Counted from the first letter of the stretch, positions 1-8,816 are shown. The stretch: DNA of 64,000 nucleotides from Chryseobacterium sp. BGARF1 (GCF_001677955.1 NZ_LELA01000080.1:42376-106375); one strand, 5' to 3'. Notes: generated by a model not told the origin, from the letters alone. Translations and numbers: made by a program.

Positions 1-1
1 T

Positions 2-1003
2 CCCAGAATAGAAAAAGCAACTGAGATTGATCCCAAACTAGATTTAACCTATTTTCTTATTCACTTTTATCCTTACTGGATCATTAATCTGGTGATCACC
101 TTCTTGGCGATTCTTGTTTTTATATCGGTAATTTACTTTACTTCAAGAATGGCCAATAATACCGAAATTGTCGCCATTATAAGCAGTGGCGCCAGTTTTC
201 ACAGATTTGCAAGGCCATATTTGTTAACTTCTCTGCTTATTGCTACAATTTCTTTAACGGTGAATCATTTCGTTTTGCCTTGGGCGAATGTTAAGAAAAA
301 TCAGCTAGAAGCTTATACTTATAATGCCGCTGCTAAAGAGAAAATTCTTGGAACGGCTCCTGTTTCGGCTCAGCTCAGCAAAACGGAATATATTTTTATT
401 AACTCCTGGAATAAAAGAGAAAAAAGAGGCTACGGATTTCTGTACCAGAAGTTTGATAAAGACCGAAAACTTATTTATGAACTTAAAGCAACTGATGTCA
501 TTTGGCAACAAGATAAAAAAAGTTTTTTGCTGAATAGCTATTTAGAAAAAACAATCAATAAAGATGATTCAGAGAAACTTGGACAAGGTTTTGAGTTGAA
601 AAAAAATTATGGACAAGATCCGGAAGAGCTGTTCCCAAACGAGCTTTTAGGTCAAAATAAAGTAACTCCGGAGCTTATAAAATTCATTGAGCGTGAAAAG
701 GATAAAGGAAACAGTAACCTAAATTCTCACCTGAACGAATTGCATCAGCGTACTTCAATGCCTGTTTCTATTATTATTTTGACATTTTTGGCGCTTTCTC
801 TTTCATCACAAAAGAAAAGAGGAGGTTTAGGAATTAATCTAGCGATTGGTATTTCTTTGGCATTCGTATTTGTATTCTCTTTTGAGGCTTTAAAAGTGGT
901 CTCGGAGAACAAAAGTATGTCACCTGCATTAGCGATGTGGTTTCCAAATATTATATTCTTCCCGATTACTTTGTTTTTATATCTAAAAAGAGCCAATCAA
1001 TAA
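2..1003 (+). CDS. LptF/LptG family permease, 5' end cut by window edge
   Basis: The frame is open from base 2 without a stop, so the gene begins left of the window and only its C-terminal part is present. The protein has membrane helices near the visible N-terminus, a long soluble middle region and helices at the C-terminal end. This is the six-helix plus periplasmic beta-jellyroll layout of YjgP/YjgQ permeases, which extract LPS from the inner membrane together with LptB. Whether it is LptF or LptG cannot be told from this fragment. Its last 7 bases overlap the convergent birA end. Confidence 0.85.
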   Translation, partial: PRIEKATEIDPKLDLTYFLIHFYPYWIINLVITFLAILVFISVIYFTSRMANNTEIVAIISSGASFHRFARPYLLTSLLIATISLTVNHFVLPWANVKKNQLEAYTYNAAAKEKILGTAPVSAQLSKTEYIFINSWNKREKRGYGFLYQKFDKDRKLIYELKATDVIWQQDKKSFLLNSYLEKTINKDDSEKLGQGFELKKNYGQDPEELFPNELLGQNKVTPELIKFIEREKDKGNSNLNSHLNELHQRTSMPVSIIILTFLALSLSSQKKRGGLGINLAIGISLAFVFVFSFEALKVVSENKSMSPALAMWFPNIIFFPITLFLYLKRANQ

Positions 1004-1713
1004 AGCAGTTTGATCTCTTTATGGTAAAAAGATCTTAATCCAGATCCCTCCAAATCAATCCAGATTTCACCATTTTCATCTGCATTTCTAATGATGCCAT
1101 TTTGTCGTGTTTTATCTAATTCGAAAACTGAAATCTCATCTTTTTTGAATAGGTTAGAATTAAATTGATCCAAAATTTCATCATCGCCAGGAATATGAGT
1201 GAGTTTTTCAATTAAGAATGAATGTAGATCTTCTGTAAATTGATTTAAATTAAATCTTTCTCCGGTTTGCGTAAAAAGGGAGCCTGCATTAGAAATTTCA
1301 TCAAATTTTTCCTGTAAAATGTTGATTCCGATTCCGATAATGAAATAATTTTCCTGATTAATCTTTTTCTTTTCAATCAATATCCCAACTACTTTTTTGT
1401 TTTTAATGATAATATCGTTTGGCCATTTTATTTTTACTATCTTTTCAGTCAGATTGGCAAGATAATCTTGTACAGCGATTGCGGTATAATAATTGAACAT
1501 AAAATGGGAGTGATTAATGCAAGAGGTTTTTATAGCCAATGTATAAGCAAGATTCTGTTCTGCTGCTGATGCCCAGGAGTTTCCGTACTGTCCCCTCCCT
1601 TTTATTTGATTAAATGTATAAAGACCAACAAAATTTGATTGTGGATAAAGTAAAACTTCAGTTATTTCGTCATTAGTAGAAGAACACGCATTGCGGTAAA
1701 ATAGCTCACTCAT
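997..1713 (-). CDS. birA: biotin--[acetyl-CoA-carboxylase] ligase
   Basis: At 238 aa this is the short, class I type without an N-terminal DNA-binding domain. The BPL catalytic signatures are present: GRGQYGNSW near residues 38-46 (biotinyl-AMP loop), KWPNDI near 99-104 and KVVGILIE following it. The enzyme makes biotinyl-5'-AMP and transfers biotin to a lysine of acyl-CoA carboxylase carrier proteins. Without a helix-turn-helix it should not act as the repressor of biotin genes. It is convergent with the upstream permease and divergent from rsfS. Confidence 0.93.
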   Translation of the reverse strand: MSELFYRNACSSTNDEITEVLLYPQSNFVGLYTFNQIKGRGQYGNSWASAAEQNLAYTLAIKTSCINHSHFMFNYYTAIAVQDYLANLTEKIVKIKWPNDIIIKNKKVVGILIEKKKINQENYFIIGIGINILQEKFDEISNAGSLFTQTGERFNLNQFTEDLHSFLIEKLTHIPGDDEILDQFNSNLFKKDEISVFELDKTRQNGIIRNADENGEIWIDLEGSGLRSFYHKEIKLLY

Positions 1714-1772
1714 TTAAGAAAACTTTAAGACATTAAAAGGCTAAAAGTAAGGCTAAAGTAAAAGAAAAACAA

Positions 1773-1780
1773 TAAATTTG
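1773..1780 (+). promoter_or_regulatory. -7 promoter element of rsfS-ftsH
   Basis: TAAATTTG is an exact match to the Bacteroidetes TAnnTTTG -7 box and lies 19 bases before the rsfS ATG. No convincing TTG element was found at the expected distance upstream, so this rests on the -7 box alone. Confidence 0.4.
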
Positions 1781-1799
1781 CAGATTATAGTATATTTTA

Positions 1800-2168
1800 A
1801 TGAATAAAACAGCAGAAAAGCAGGCGCTAATAGATAAAATTGTAGAGGCAATTCAAGACGTAAAAGGTGAAGATATTATGATCTTTGATCTTACTTCAAT
1901 AGAAAACTCAGTTGCAGAAACGTTTATAATTTGTAGCGGAAACTCAAATACACAAGTTTCGGCATTAGCAGGAAGTGTAGAAAAAAAAGTAAGAAACGAT
2001 CTCCAAGACAGACCTTGGCATGTGGAGGGTACCGAAAACTCAATGTGGGTATTGGTAGATTACGTTTCTGTGGTAGTGCATATTTTCCAAAAAGAAACTC
2101 GTGAATATTACGATATCGAAGAGCTTTGGGGAGATGCCAAAATCACAAGGATAGAAAGTGAAGTATAA
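1800..2168 (+). CDS. rsfS: ribosome silencing factor RsfS (Iojap family)
   Basis: This 122-aa protein has the RsfS core: an N-terminal helix, then DIMIFDLTSIENSVAETFIIC and the conserved PWHVEGTENSMWVLVDY stretch near residues 77-93, followed by VVHIF. RsfS binds uL14 on the large ribosomal subunit and blocks subunit joining when nutrients are short. It is followed after 16 bases by ftsH, an arrangement common in flavobacteria that suggests one transcript. Confidence 0.95.
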   Translation: MNKTAEKQALIDKIVEAIQDVKGEDIMIFDLTSIENSVAETFIICSGNSNTQVSALAGSVEKKVRNDLQDRPWHVEGTENSMWVLVDYVSVVVHIFQKETREYYDIEELWGDAKITRIESEV

Positions 2169-2184
2169 ATTTTAAAAGTAATAA

Positions 2185-4194
2185 ATGAATAATAAAGGAT
2201 TTAACTGGTTTTTCCCTGTCATAATTATAGCACTTTTGCTATTTTTTGTTGCAAGTTCTATGGGTGACAACAGTGCAAAATCTATTGATGAAGATTCGTT
2301 CTTCAACGAGATGCAGGCTGGGAAAATTCAGAAAGTGTTGATAGACAAGCAGAAACAAAACGCTGAAGTTTATTTAACAAAAGCTGCTAAAACAGAAACG
2401 GTAAAAACTCAAGAAAAAAGTTCTAATCCGTTCTCGTCATTGGCAATGGCGCCAAAAGCAGATTACACTCTTAAATACGGTGATTTACAGTTGTTTTTGT
2501 CGAAATTTGAAACTTTAAAAGCTCAAAATCCTGCATTAAAAACAACTAAAGATTATGCAGAAGGAGAGAGCCCTTTAATGAGCATTCTTATTCAGGCATT
2601 AATTTGGATCACAATCTTAGGTCTTTTCTATTTTATTCTTTTCAGAAAAATGGGCGGCGGTGGCGGTCCTGGCGGACAAATTTTCTCTATCGGAAAATCT
2701 AAAGCAAAACTTTTTGACGAAAAAGAAAAAATTCAGGTAACATTTAAAGATGTTGCAGGTTTAGAAGGTGCAAAAGAAGAAGTACAGGAAGTAGTAGATT
2801 TCTTGAAAAATTCTGAAAAATATACCAAACTGGGAGGTAAAATTCCTAAAGGAGTTCTTTTGGTAGGTCCTCCGGGAACAGGTAAGACCTTGTTGGCGAA
2901 AGCTGTTGCAGGGGAAGCTAAAGTTCCTTTCTTCTCATTGTCTGGTTCAGATTTTGTTGAAATGTTTGTAGGGGTAGGTGCTTCAAGAGTAAGAGATTTG
3001 TTTGCACAAGCAAGAGCAAAATCTCCGGCAATTATCTTTATTGACGAGATTGATGCTATTGGTAGAGCAAGAGGTAAAAATAATTTCTCTGGTGGAAACG
3101 ACGAAAGAGAAAATACCCTAAACCAGCTTCTGACAGAAATGGATGGCTTTGGGACTGATGTTAACGTTATCGTAATGGCAGCAACCAACAGAGCAGATAT
3201 TCTAGATAAAGCATTAATGAGAGCAGGTCGTTTTGACCGTTCGGTTTATGTTGACCTTCCGGAATTACACGAAAGAAGAGAGATTTTTGATGTTCATTTA
3301 AAGAAAATCAAATTAGACGATAATATAGACAGAGAGTTTTTATCTAAGCAAACTCCAGGTTTCAGTGGAGCAGATATTGCTAATGTTTGTAACGAAGCAG
3401 CACTTATTGCAGCGAGAAACGGCCACGAATCGGTTACTAAACAAGATTTCCTTGATGCAGTAGACAGAATTATCGGTGGTCTTGAAAAGAAAAATATGGC
3501 AATCAAGCCTTCTGAGAAAAGAAGAGTGGCCTTCCACGAAGCAGGTCATGCGACAATTTCTTGGTTGGTAGAGCACGCTTCTCCACTTCTTAAAGTAACG
3601 ATTGTTCCGAGAGGAAGATCTTTAGGAGCAGCTTGGTATCTTCCGGAAGAAAGACAACTGACTACTACAGAGCAGATGCTGGACGAAATGTGTGCTACTT
3701 TAGGAGGTAGAGCTGCAGAGCAGGTAATCTTTGATAATATTTCTACAGGTGCACTTTCTGACCTTGAAACGGTGACGAAGAGAGCGCAGGCGATGGTTAC
3801 CATCTACGGTTTAAGCCCCAATATTGGAAATATTTCTTATTATGACAGTTCAGGTCAGTCTGAGTATAGTTTTGGTAAGCCATATTCTGAAGCTACAGCT
3901 TCTAAGATTGATGCTGAAATTAAAGGTATTATCGAAAATCAATACGAAAGAGCAGTAAGAATTCTTACTGAGAATAAAGATAAACTGAATGCTTTAGCAA
4001 ATAAACTGTTAGAGAAAGAAGTTATCTTCCGTGAAGATCTTGAGGATATTTTCGGCAAAAGAGCTTGGGACCCAGAATTGACAGAAAAACCGGTGACCAA
4101 TACAATTCCTATTGTTGAAAAAGAAGAAGAGCAACCAAATGAAGAAGTGAAGGATAATGAAATTCAGGCTCCTGAAAGTTCTACTCAAATCTAA
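2185..4194 (+). CDS. ftsH: ATP-dependent zinc metalloprotease FtsH
   Basis: The 669-aa protein has two membrane helices (about residues 8-24 and 131-152) flanking a periplasmic domain, then a glycine-rich linker. The AAA+ module carries Walker A GPPGTGKT near 227-234, Walker B IIFIDEIDAIG and a second-region-of-homology arginine. The zinc protease motif HEAGH lies at 451-455. The last 35 residues are an acidic, low-complexity tail. FtsH degrades misfolded and regulatory membrane and soluble proteins. It appears co-transcribed with rsfS and ends before a clear terminator. Confidence 0.98.
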   Translation: MNNKGFNWFFPVIIIALLLFFVASSMGDNSAKSIDEDSFFNEMQAGKIQKVLIDKQKQNAEVYLTKAAKTETVKTQEKSSNPFSSLAMAPKADYTLKYGDLQLFLSKFETLKAQNPALKTTKDYAEGESPLMSILIQALIWITILGLFYFILFRKMGGGGGPGGQIFSIGKSKAKLFDEKEKIQVTFKDVAGLEGAKEEVQEVVDFLKNSEKYTKLGGKIPKGVLLVGPPGTGKTLLAKAVAGEAKVPFFSLSGSDFVEMFVGVGASRVRDLFAQARAKSPAIIFIDEIDAIGRARGKNNFSGGNDERENTLNQLLTEMDGFGTDVNVIVMAATNRADILDKALMRAGRFDRSVYVDLPELHERREIFDVHLKKIKLDDNIDREFLSKQTPGFSGADIANVCNEAALIAARNGHESVTKQDFLDAVDRIIGGLEKKNMAIKPSEKRRVAFHEAGHATISWLVEHASPLLKVTIVPRGRSLGAAWYLPEERQLTTTEQMLDEMCATLGGRAAEQVIFDNISTGALSDLETVTKRAQAMVTIYGLSPNIGNISYYDSSGQSEYSFGKPYSEATASKIDAEIKGIIENQYERAVRILTENKDKLNALANKLLEKEVIFREDLEDIFGKRAWDPELTEKPVTNTIPIVEKEEEQPNEEVKDNEIQAPESSTQI

Positions 4195-4221
4195 AATATC
4201 CTAATAGGATTTAACATAACT

Positions 4222-4252
4222 CCCGGCGAATAATCTATTTGTCGGGTTTTTT
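4222..4252 (+). terminator. intrinsic terminator after ftsH
   Basis: CCCGGCGAAT and ATTTGTCGGG form a 10-bp RNA stem (two G-U pairs) around a 5-nt loop, followed by TTTTTTG. It separates rsfS-ftsH from the LUD-cdsA-psd group. Confidence 0.8.
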
Positions 4253-4295
4253 GTTATTTAAACTATATTCTTAGATGAATTATAATTATATTTTC

Positions 4296-4303
4296 TATTT
4301 TTG
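4296..4303 (+). promoter_or_regulatory. -7 promoter element of the LUD-cdsA-psd group
   Basis: TATTTTTG matches TAnnTTTG exactly and lies 29 bases before the TTG start of the LUD gene, just after the ftsH terminator. The -33 region is not convincing. Confidence 0.4.
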
Positions 4304-4331
4304 TATATAAGTTGACTAAAAATATACTAAG

Positions 4332-4913
4332 TTGAGTTTATTTAAAAGAATTGTAAGCAAACTAACCAACCAGCCCGAAGAGGATACGAAGCAGAGCCTG
4401 GAAAAGCTTGGAGATTCGCTGAAAAATGCAGATCTCGACTACAAGTTTGCGCAATTATTTACGCACTCTGGTGGTTTTTTCAACTATTGCGCCGATGAAG
4501 CTGAAGCATTGCAGACCTTGAACCAGATTTTAAAAATCGAGGGGATTACTTCTGTTTTTTGCTGTGATAAAGATCTTCAGGGTTTTTTGAATGTTATAAA
4601 AACAAATAACACTCCCGAGTTGGAATCGAGTAACGATGCCGCTTTTATTTCATGTGAATACCTTATTGCGTACGATGGCAGAATTATGCTTTCGCACAAT
4701 AATATTCTGCACTATCATTCTTCAAGATTGCCTGGTAAAATTATTATTATGGCAAACGTTTCTCAGATCGTTAATAACCTTAATGACGCAATGGGAAAGA
4801 TAAAACGTACCGGAAATATCAAAAACCTTACTTCAATCAGCGGAAACCACTCTAAGCTGGATGCTGCTGCAAACAATAACACGAAGCTGTTTTTACTCTT
4901 AATTGAGGACTAG
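4332..4913 (+). CDS. LUD domain protein (LutC/YkgG-like), TTG start
   Basis: The 193-aa protein begins MSLFKRIVSKL and has the alpha/beta fold pattern of the LUD domain, including ISCEYLIAYDGRIMLS near residues 112-127 and a C-terminal KLFLLLIED. Related domains occur in lactate-utilisation proteins, but single-domain forms in flavobacteria have no proven role. The start must be TTG: an in-frame TAA lies at 4317-4319, no ATG lies between it and 4332, and the next methionine is past the middle of the protein. The gene precedes cdsA by 23 bases. Confidence 0.8.
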   Translation: MSLFKRIVSKLTNQPEEDTKQSLEKLGDSLKNADLDYKFAQLFTHSGGFFNYCADEAEALQTLNQILKIEGITSVFCCDKDLQGFLNVIKTNNTPELESSNDAAFISCEYLIAYDGRIMLSHNNILHYHSSRLPGKIIIMANVSQIVNNLNDAMGKIKRTGNIKNLTSISGNHSKLDAAANNNTKLFLLLIED

Positions 4914-4936
4914 CATCGTTTTCTAAATTTTAAATT

Positions 4937-5809
4937 TTGGACAAAAACCTTATTCAGAGAACGCTTTCAGGGCTGGTGTATGTAGCCGTCATATTCCTTT
5001 GTGCAACACCTTTTGGGGCACAGCTTTTAGACTCGGTTTCTCCGGGGCTCGTTCAGCAGCAATATTTGTACTATGGCTTAATAAGCTTTCTTTTGCTGGT
5101 TGGAACATGGGAATGCATAAAAATTATGAAATTCGGGAACGGCTACGAAAAGTGGGTTGTTTTTCCATTGGTGATTTTTATTTTCTATGTTTTCTCTAAA
5201 CGATATTTTCAGCATGGGTTTTATTTTGACTTCAGACTGTCTGAAATCTTAGCGATTTCATTAACTCTTATTGCGGTAATTACTTTATTTAAATTCTCAA
5301 ACGAACTGTACATCGACAGCGGAAAGCTTATTTTTACTGTTATCTATGTTGCTTTGCCGTTTTCTTTTGCTTTAGGTTTGCCTAAATATTCTTCAATTGA
5401 AAATACGTTTTCACTGGAAGTTATTTTCTTGTTTATTTTGATTTGGAGCAGCGATACCTTTGCCTATCTTGTCGGGAAGTTCTTTGGAAAACACAAAATG
5501 GCTCCGAAAATTTCGCCTAAAAAAACCTGGGAAGGTTATATCGGTGGCGTTGTTTTAACTTTAGTGCTTTCTTATTTTGTAGAGCAATATCAACCGCAGC
5601 TTCGTGGAAACTGGATGGTTGTAGGTTTTCTGATCGCAGCATTTGCGCCTTTAGGAGATTTGGTAGAAAGCCAACTGAAAAGAAATTTTGGAGTAAAAGA
5701 CAGCGGAAACATCATTCCTGGGCACGGTGGCGTATTAGATAGACTTGATAGTTTTTTAATTTGCGTTCCTGTCGTATATTTGTACTTTATTTTAGAAAAA
5801 TTTATTTAA
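4937..5809 (+). CDS. cdsA: phosphatidate cytidylyltransferase, TTG start
   Basis: The 290-aa polytopic membrane protein makes CDP-diacylglycerol from phosphatidate and CTP. The C-terminal CDS signature is intact: SQLKRNFGVKDSGNIIPGHG followed by GVLDRLDS, preceded by the SDTFAYLVGKFFGKHK and SPKKTWEGYIGG stretches. An in-frame TAA sits at 4931-4933, six bases upstream, and the first internal ATG is at about codon 64 inside a helix region. TTG at 4937 is therefore the only workable start. It lies next to psd, so two steps of phosphatidylethanolamine synthesis are linked. Confidence 0.95.
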   Translation: MDKNLIQRTLSGLVYVAVIFLCATPFGAQLLDSVSPGLVQQQYLYYGLISFLLLVGTWECIKIMKFGNGYEKWVVFPLVIFIFYVFSKRYFQHGFYFDFRLSEILAISLTLIAVITLFKFSNELYIDSGKLIFTVIYVALPFSFALGLPKYSSIENTFSLEVIFLFILIWSSDTFAYLVGKFFGKHKMAPKISPKKTWEGYIGGVVLTLVLSYFVEQYQPQLRGNWMVVGFLIAAFAPLGDLVESQLKRNFGVKDSGNIIPGHGGVLDRLDSFLICVPVVYLYFILEKFI

Positions 5810-5872
5810 ACTTATATTATTGTTATACTTCACAATGTGTGTTGACCATAACAAACAACAACTAGTATCATT

Positions 5873-6526
5873 ATGAAATTACATAAAGAGTCGAAAGGAA
5901 CCATTACGGTAGCATCTATACTTTTTGCAATTATTGCTGCGGCATCTATTTATTTTCTAGAAATGTGGGCGCTTTTAATCATTGTACCATTACTGGTTAT
6001 TTACAGTTTGGTATTTTGGTTCTTTAGAGTTCCAAACCGTGATATTTTAGATCATGTGGAAAATGTAATTGCTCCGGTTGATGGAAAAGTAGTAATGATC
6101 AAAGAGGTAGAAGAAGATGAGTTTATCAAAGGAAAAGCAATTCAGGTTTCTATCTTTATGTCTCCGTTGAATGTTCATATTTGTAGATATCCAGTTTCGG
6201 GAGATGTAATTTATAAAAAATACCATCCAGGAAAATATCTAGTTGCATGGCACGAAAAATCGTCTACAGAAAATGAAAGAACGACTGTTGCAGTACAAAG
6301 TTTAACCAACCATAAAGTGGTATTCAGACAGATTGCAGGATATGTGGCGAGAAGAATTGTTTTCTATTGTAATCCTGGAGACAACGCAAAAGCCGGCCAT
6401 GAATTCGGATTCATTAAATTCGGTTCAAGAATGGATGTTTTCTTGCCGCTTGATACCGAGATCATCTGTAAAATAGGGGACATTACCAAAGGTGGAATCG
6501 ATGTAATCGCTAAAATGAGAGATTAA
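5873..6526 (+). CDS. psd: phosphatidylserine decarboxylase family protein
   Basis: This 217-aa protein is of the short archaeal/Bacteroidetes (PSD-A) type. Two membrane segments (about residues 13-52) are followed by the catalytic domain with VIAPVDGKVV, SIFMSPLNVHICRYP and the C-terminal self-cleavage motif FGSR. The serine of that GS becomes the pyruvoyl cofactor. It converts phosphatidylserine to phosphatidylethanolamine. With cdsA upstream it forms a phospholipid module. A terminator follows directly. Confidence 0.93.
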   Translation: MKLHKESKGTITVASILFAIIAAASIYFLEMWALLIIVPLLVIYSLVFWFFRVPNRDILDHVENVIAPVDGKVVMIKEVEEDEFIKGKAIQVSIFMSPLNVHICRYPVSGDVIYKKYHPGKYLVAWHEKSSTENERTTVAVQSLTNHKVVFRQIAGYVARRIVFYCNPGDNAKAGHEFGFIKFGSRMDVFLPLDTEIICKIGDITKGGIDVIAKMRD

Positions 6527-6546
6527 TATTTTAATGAAAATATATA

Positions 6547-6576
6547 AAGACTGTTTCGAAAGAGACAGTCTTTTTT
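6547..6576 (+). terminator. intrinsic terminator after psd
   Basis: AAGACTGT and ACAGTCTT pair, extended inward by three further pairs to a GAAA tetraloop, and are followed by a TTTTTT run. Confidence 0.85.
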
Positions 6577-6905
6577 GTTGTAAGAAAATGTTTAAAAATT
6601 AAGTTTATTTTTAACAGTAAGGAATTAAGACCTTTTAGCTTAAAGGGCTTAATAAAAATCAATTCATTGATTTCTTATTTAAATTTAGCTTAATAGACTG
6701 AAATTCTTAATGTTCAAAAAAAGAATAAACAAAGTTTATTTTAATTTAGAAATCGAAGATTCGACGTAGTCAAAATTAAGAAAAAGGTTATAAAAAAATT
6801 ATTGAATAAATTTTAAACACCCTAATTAAATCATAATGCTTTTATTGAATCGAAATCAAAAATTTAAATACATTGTTATTGTGATACTCATTTAATACTT
6901 TACTG
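6577..6905. other. AT-rich intergenic stretch without a gene
   Basis: No open frame of credible length or RNA gene was seen on either strand. The DNA is very AT-rich. It contains two loosely similar TTTAGCTTAA stretches (about 6635-6650 and 6681-6692), which may be remains of an intergenic repeat. Confidence 0.5.
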
Positions 6906-6936
6906 TTTGTGAGTGATATTTTAGGTTGTAGTTTTG
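6906..6936 (+). promoter_or_regulatory. promoter of the PNGase F-like gene
   Basis: TTTG at 6906-6909 and TAGTTTTG at 6929-6936 are separated by 19 bases, a full match to the Bacteroidetes sigma-A pattern. Transcription would begin about 20 bases before the ATG at 6965. Confidence 0.65.
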
Positions 6937-6964
6937 ATGCGAAATCAAAAATCTAATTTTTTAA

Positions 6965-8293
6965 ATGAAAAAAATTCTACTTTCTCTATTTGCCTTTACA
7001 GGTGTTTTAAAAACAGAGGCTCAGACAAACATCAATGTATTTTCGCAAATCGTTTTTTATGATGGTTATGCTGCAAACGTTTCAAATCCGGTTCCGGCAA
7101 ATACGATTCGACTTGCTAATTACAGATATGCAAGAAAGCTTACCGATGCAGAGCTGAATTCTTTTCAGAATAAAATTACCATGAATGTTACCATCGGAGC
7201 TTTATGTGATAATTATGACAGAATTGGAGGAGTACATTTGGCTTTAGTTCCAAAAAATCAAACGACATATGCTTTAAGTGATACGAATGTGAAAAGAATT
7301 GAAATCGGAAGATACATCACACCGTTCATGAATAAAAATATTTCTCCAACGTCTGTTCCTTATACGTATAATGTTGATAATCTTTATTCGGTTTTTAGCA
7401 ATACTGATTTAAGAAATACCTACGATATGTATGTAGAGCTTGATGTTTTTGGAGTGCCTTATGCTGCAAATACCCAGGTTGCTGGTTGTTCAGGAAGAAA
7501 TGATGTCTTTGCTGGAACGCTTGATTTTGTTACGTCAAATGATCCCACAATCACGACTTCTTACAATAATTTACTTCCGTTATTAGATTCAAATGAATTA
7601 AATAATTATAACAATACAGATCAACCGGGTCAAACGGTAAGATTGGTGAATTTTTCGCTTAACCAAAGTACAGATAATGCCAAATTCTTTATTGTTACTA
7701 CACCGCACGGAGCAGGTTCTGGAGGAGAGGAATACGTAAGAAGACAAAACTTTGTTTCTTTAGATAATACTCAGGTTTTAACTTTTACTCCGGGTGGGAA
7801 ATCTTGTGAGCCTTACCGAGTATACAACACGCAAGGAAACGGAATATATAATTCATCGGCACAAACTACAGCTTGGTGGTCATCTTGGAACAATTGGTGC
7901 CCCGGAGATTCTGTACCTATCAGAAGTTTTACTGCAGCATCGCTTTCTGCAGGAAGTCATACGATAAAATATGAAGTTCCGGCAGCGGTTTTTAATGGAC
8001 AAGACGGAAGGATTGTACTTTCTATGTATATGCAAAGTTCTAATCAGTTTTTGTCTGTGAAAGATGTATCAACGGTTGATGTTTCTGTTTTTCCAAATCC
8101 AACTGCAGATTTTGTGAATATCAGATCCGATAAGAAAGTAAAAAATGTAATTATTTACTCATTAGACGGAAGAAGATTAAATGAAGTGAAAGATTCTAAA
8201 ATTGACTTATCGGCTTATCCATCCGGAAATTATTTGTTAGATATTACGATGGAAGGTGGAACTCAGTTTAAGCATAAAGTTATTAAAAAGTAG
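6965..8293 (+). CDS. secreted PNGase F-like peptide:N-glycosidase with T9SS type A tail
   Basis: The 442-aa protein has a signal peptide ending near AEAQ/T (residues 17-21). It matches the two jellyroll domains of Elizabethkingia PNGase F, compared from memory. CDNYDR places Asp85 at the position of catalytic D60, MYVEL places Glu158 at E118, and GGEEYVRR places Glu256 at E206. The IEIGRYITP and WNNWCPGDSVPIR blocks are also shared. Residues from about 370 (FPNPTADFVNI to the KK end) form a T9SS type A sorting domain, so it should be secreted or surface-bound. PNGase F releases N-glycans from asparagine. Activity here is inferred. It has its own promoter and terminator. Confidence 0.82.
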   Translation: MKKILLSLFAFTGVLKTEAQTNINVFSQIVFYDGYAANVSNPVPANTIRLANYRYARKLTDAELNSFQNKITMNVTIGALCDNYDRIGGVHLALVPKNQTTYALSDTNVKRIEIGRYITPFMNKNISPTSVPYTYNVDNLYSVFSNTDLRNTYDMYVELDVFGVPYAANTQVAGCSGRNDVFAGTLDFVTSNDPTITTSYNNLLPLLDSNELNNYNNTDQPGQTVRLVNFSLNQSTDNAKFFIVTTPHGAGSGGEEYVRRQNFVSLDNTQVLTFTPGGKSCEPYRVYNTQGNGIYNSSAQTTAWWSSWNNWCPGDSVPIRSFTAASLSAGSHTIKYEVPAAVFNGQDGRIVLSMYMQSSNQFLSVKDVSTVDVSVFPNPTADFVNIRSDKKVKNVIIYSLDGRRLNEVKDSKIDLSAYPSGNYLLDITMEGGTQFKHKVIKK

Positions 8294-8314
8294 TTTAAAC
8301 ATTCATATCAACAG

Positions 8315-8342
8315 AAAAGAGAAACCAATTGGTTTCTCTTTT
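8315..8342. terminator. bidirectional terminator between the glycosidase and the XRE gene
   Basis: This is a perfect 28-bp palindrome, AAAAGAGAAACC AATT GGTTTCTCTTTT. With A and T runs on either side it can stop transcripts from both convergent genes. Confidence 0.85.
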
Positions 8343-8355
8343 ATTTATTGTTAAA

Positions 8356-8712
8356 TTATTTGCTTTGAGATTTTAGGTTTTTATTTTCTTTTTTTAGATG
8401 TTCAACTTCTTTTTTTAGTAAAGAAATATAATCCTGAAGGTTTTCTACAATAGAATTTGGAATATTAAAGTATTGACTGTAATAATTTCCAGAATTATCA
8501 TTGTCAACACTACCAGATAATTTCTCCTCCTTAATTTCCTCAAGTGGAACATTCAAAGCATCTGCTAGCTTTTGCCACTCTTCTTCATGAATTCCTATTT
8601 CACCACGTTCCTTTCTAGAGTAATTAGATGGATCTGTAGATAGTATTTTTGACATTTTTTCCTGTGAGAGACCTCTTTGTTTTCTAAGAGTTTTTAATTT
8701 TTCCTGTACCAT
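8356..8712 (-). CDS. XRE-family helix-turn-helix regulator with C-terminal coiled coil
   Basis: The 118-aa protein starts at MVQEKLKTLRKQRGLSQEKM. An in-frame frame extends upstream to 8784, but that part would cover the promoter, so the start at 8710-8712 is preferred. Residues 1-60 form a Cro/CI-type HTH (GLSQEKMSKIL, then the recognition helix around SNYSRKERG). The C-terminal 35 residues have leucine/isoleucine heptads (ISLLKKEVEHLKKENKNLK), suggesting a dimerising coiled coil. It is divergent from the RiPP precursor and may regulate that locus or only itself. Confidence 0.85.
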   Translation of the reverse strand: MVQEKLKTLRKQRGLSQEKMSKILSTDPSNYSRKERGEIGIHEEEWQKLADALNVPLEEIKEEKLSGSVDNDNSGNYYSQYFNIPNSIVENLQDYISLLKKEVEHLKKENKNLKSQSK

Positions 8713-8727
8713 TTTGTGATTTTGGTG

Positions 8728-8743
8728 TTTGCAAATATGCAAA
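8728..8743 (-). promoter_or_regulatory. palindromic operator-like site over the XRE promoter
   Basis: TTTGCA-AATA-TGCAAA is a perfect inverted repeat. On the minus strand it contains CATATTTG (8732-8739), a near match to the -7 box, with TTG 20 bases upstream (8760-8762). A further TTTTGCAA half-site lies at 8755-8762. The overlap of palindrome and -7 box suggests autorepression by the XRE protein, which is inferred. Confidence 0.5.
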
Positions 8744-8816
8744 ACATTTACATATTTTGCAATTAAATTACAATAAAATGACATGATTTTTTAATTATTA
8801 CGAATGAATTATTTTT

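Noticed and set aside
2733..3188. Long open frame on the minus strand within ftsH (151 aa)
   Set aside because: It lies wholly inside the conserved AAA+ coding region of ftsH, has no recognisable domain and is explained by codon bias of the true gene.
8713..8784. N-terminal extension of the XRE regulator
   Set aside because: The extension runs through the predicted promoter and palindromic operator and lacks conserved sequence; the methionine at 8712 precedes the HTH directly.
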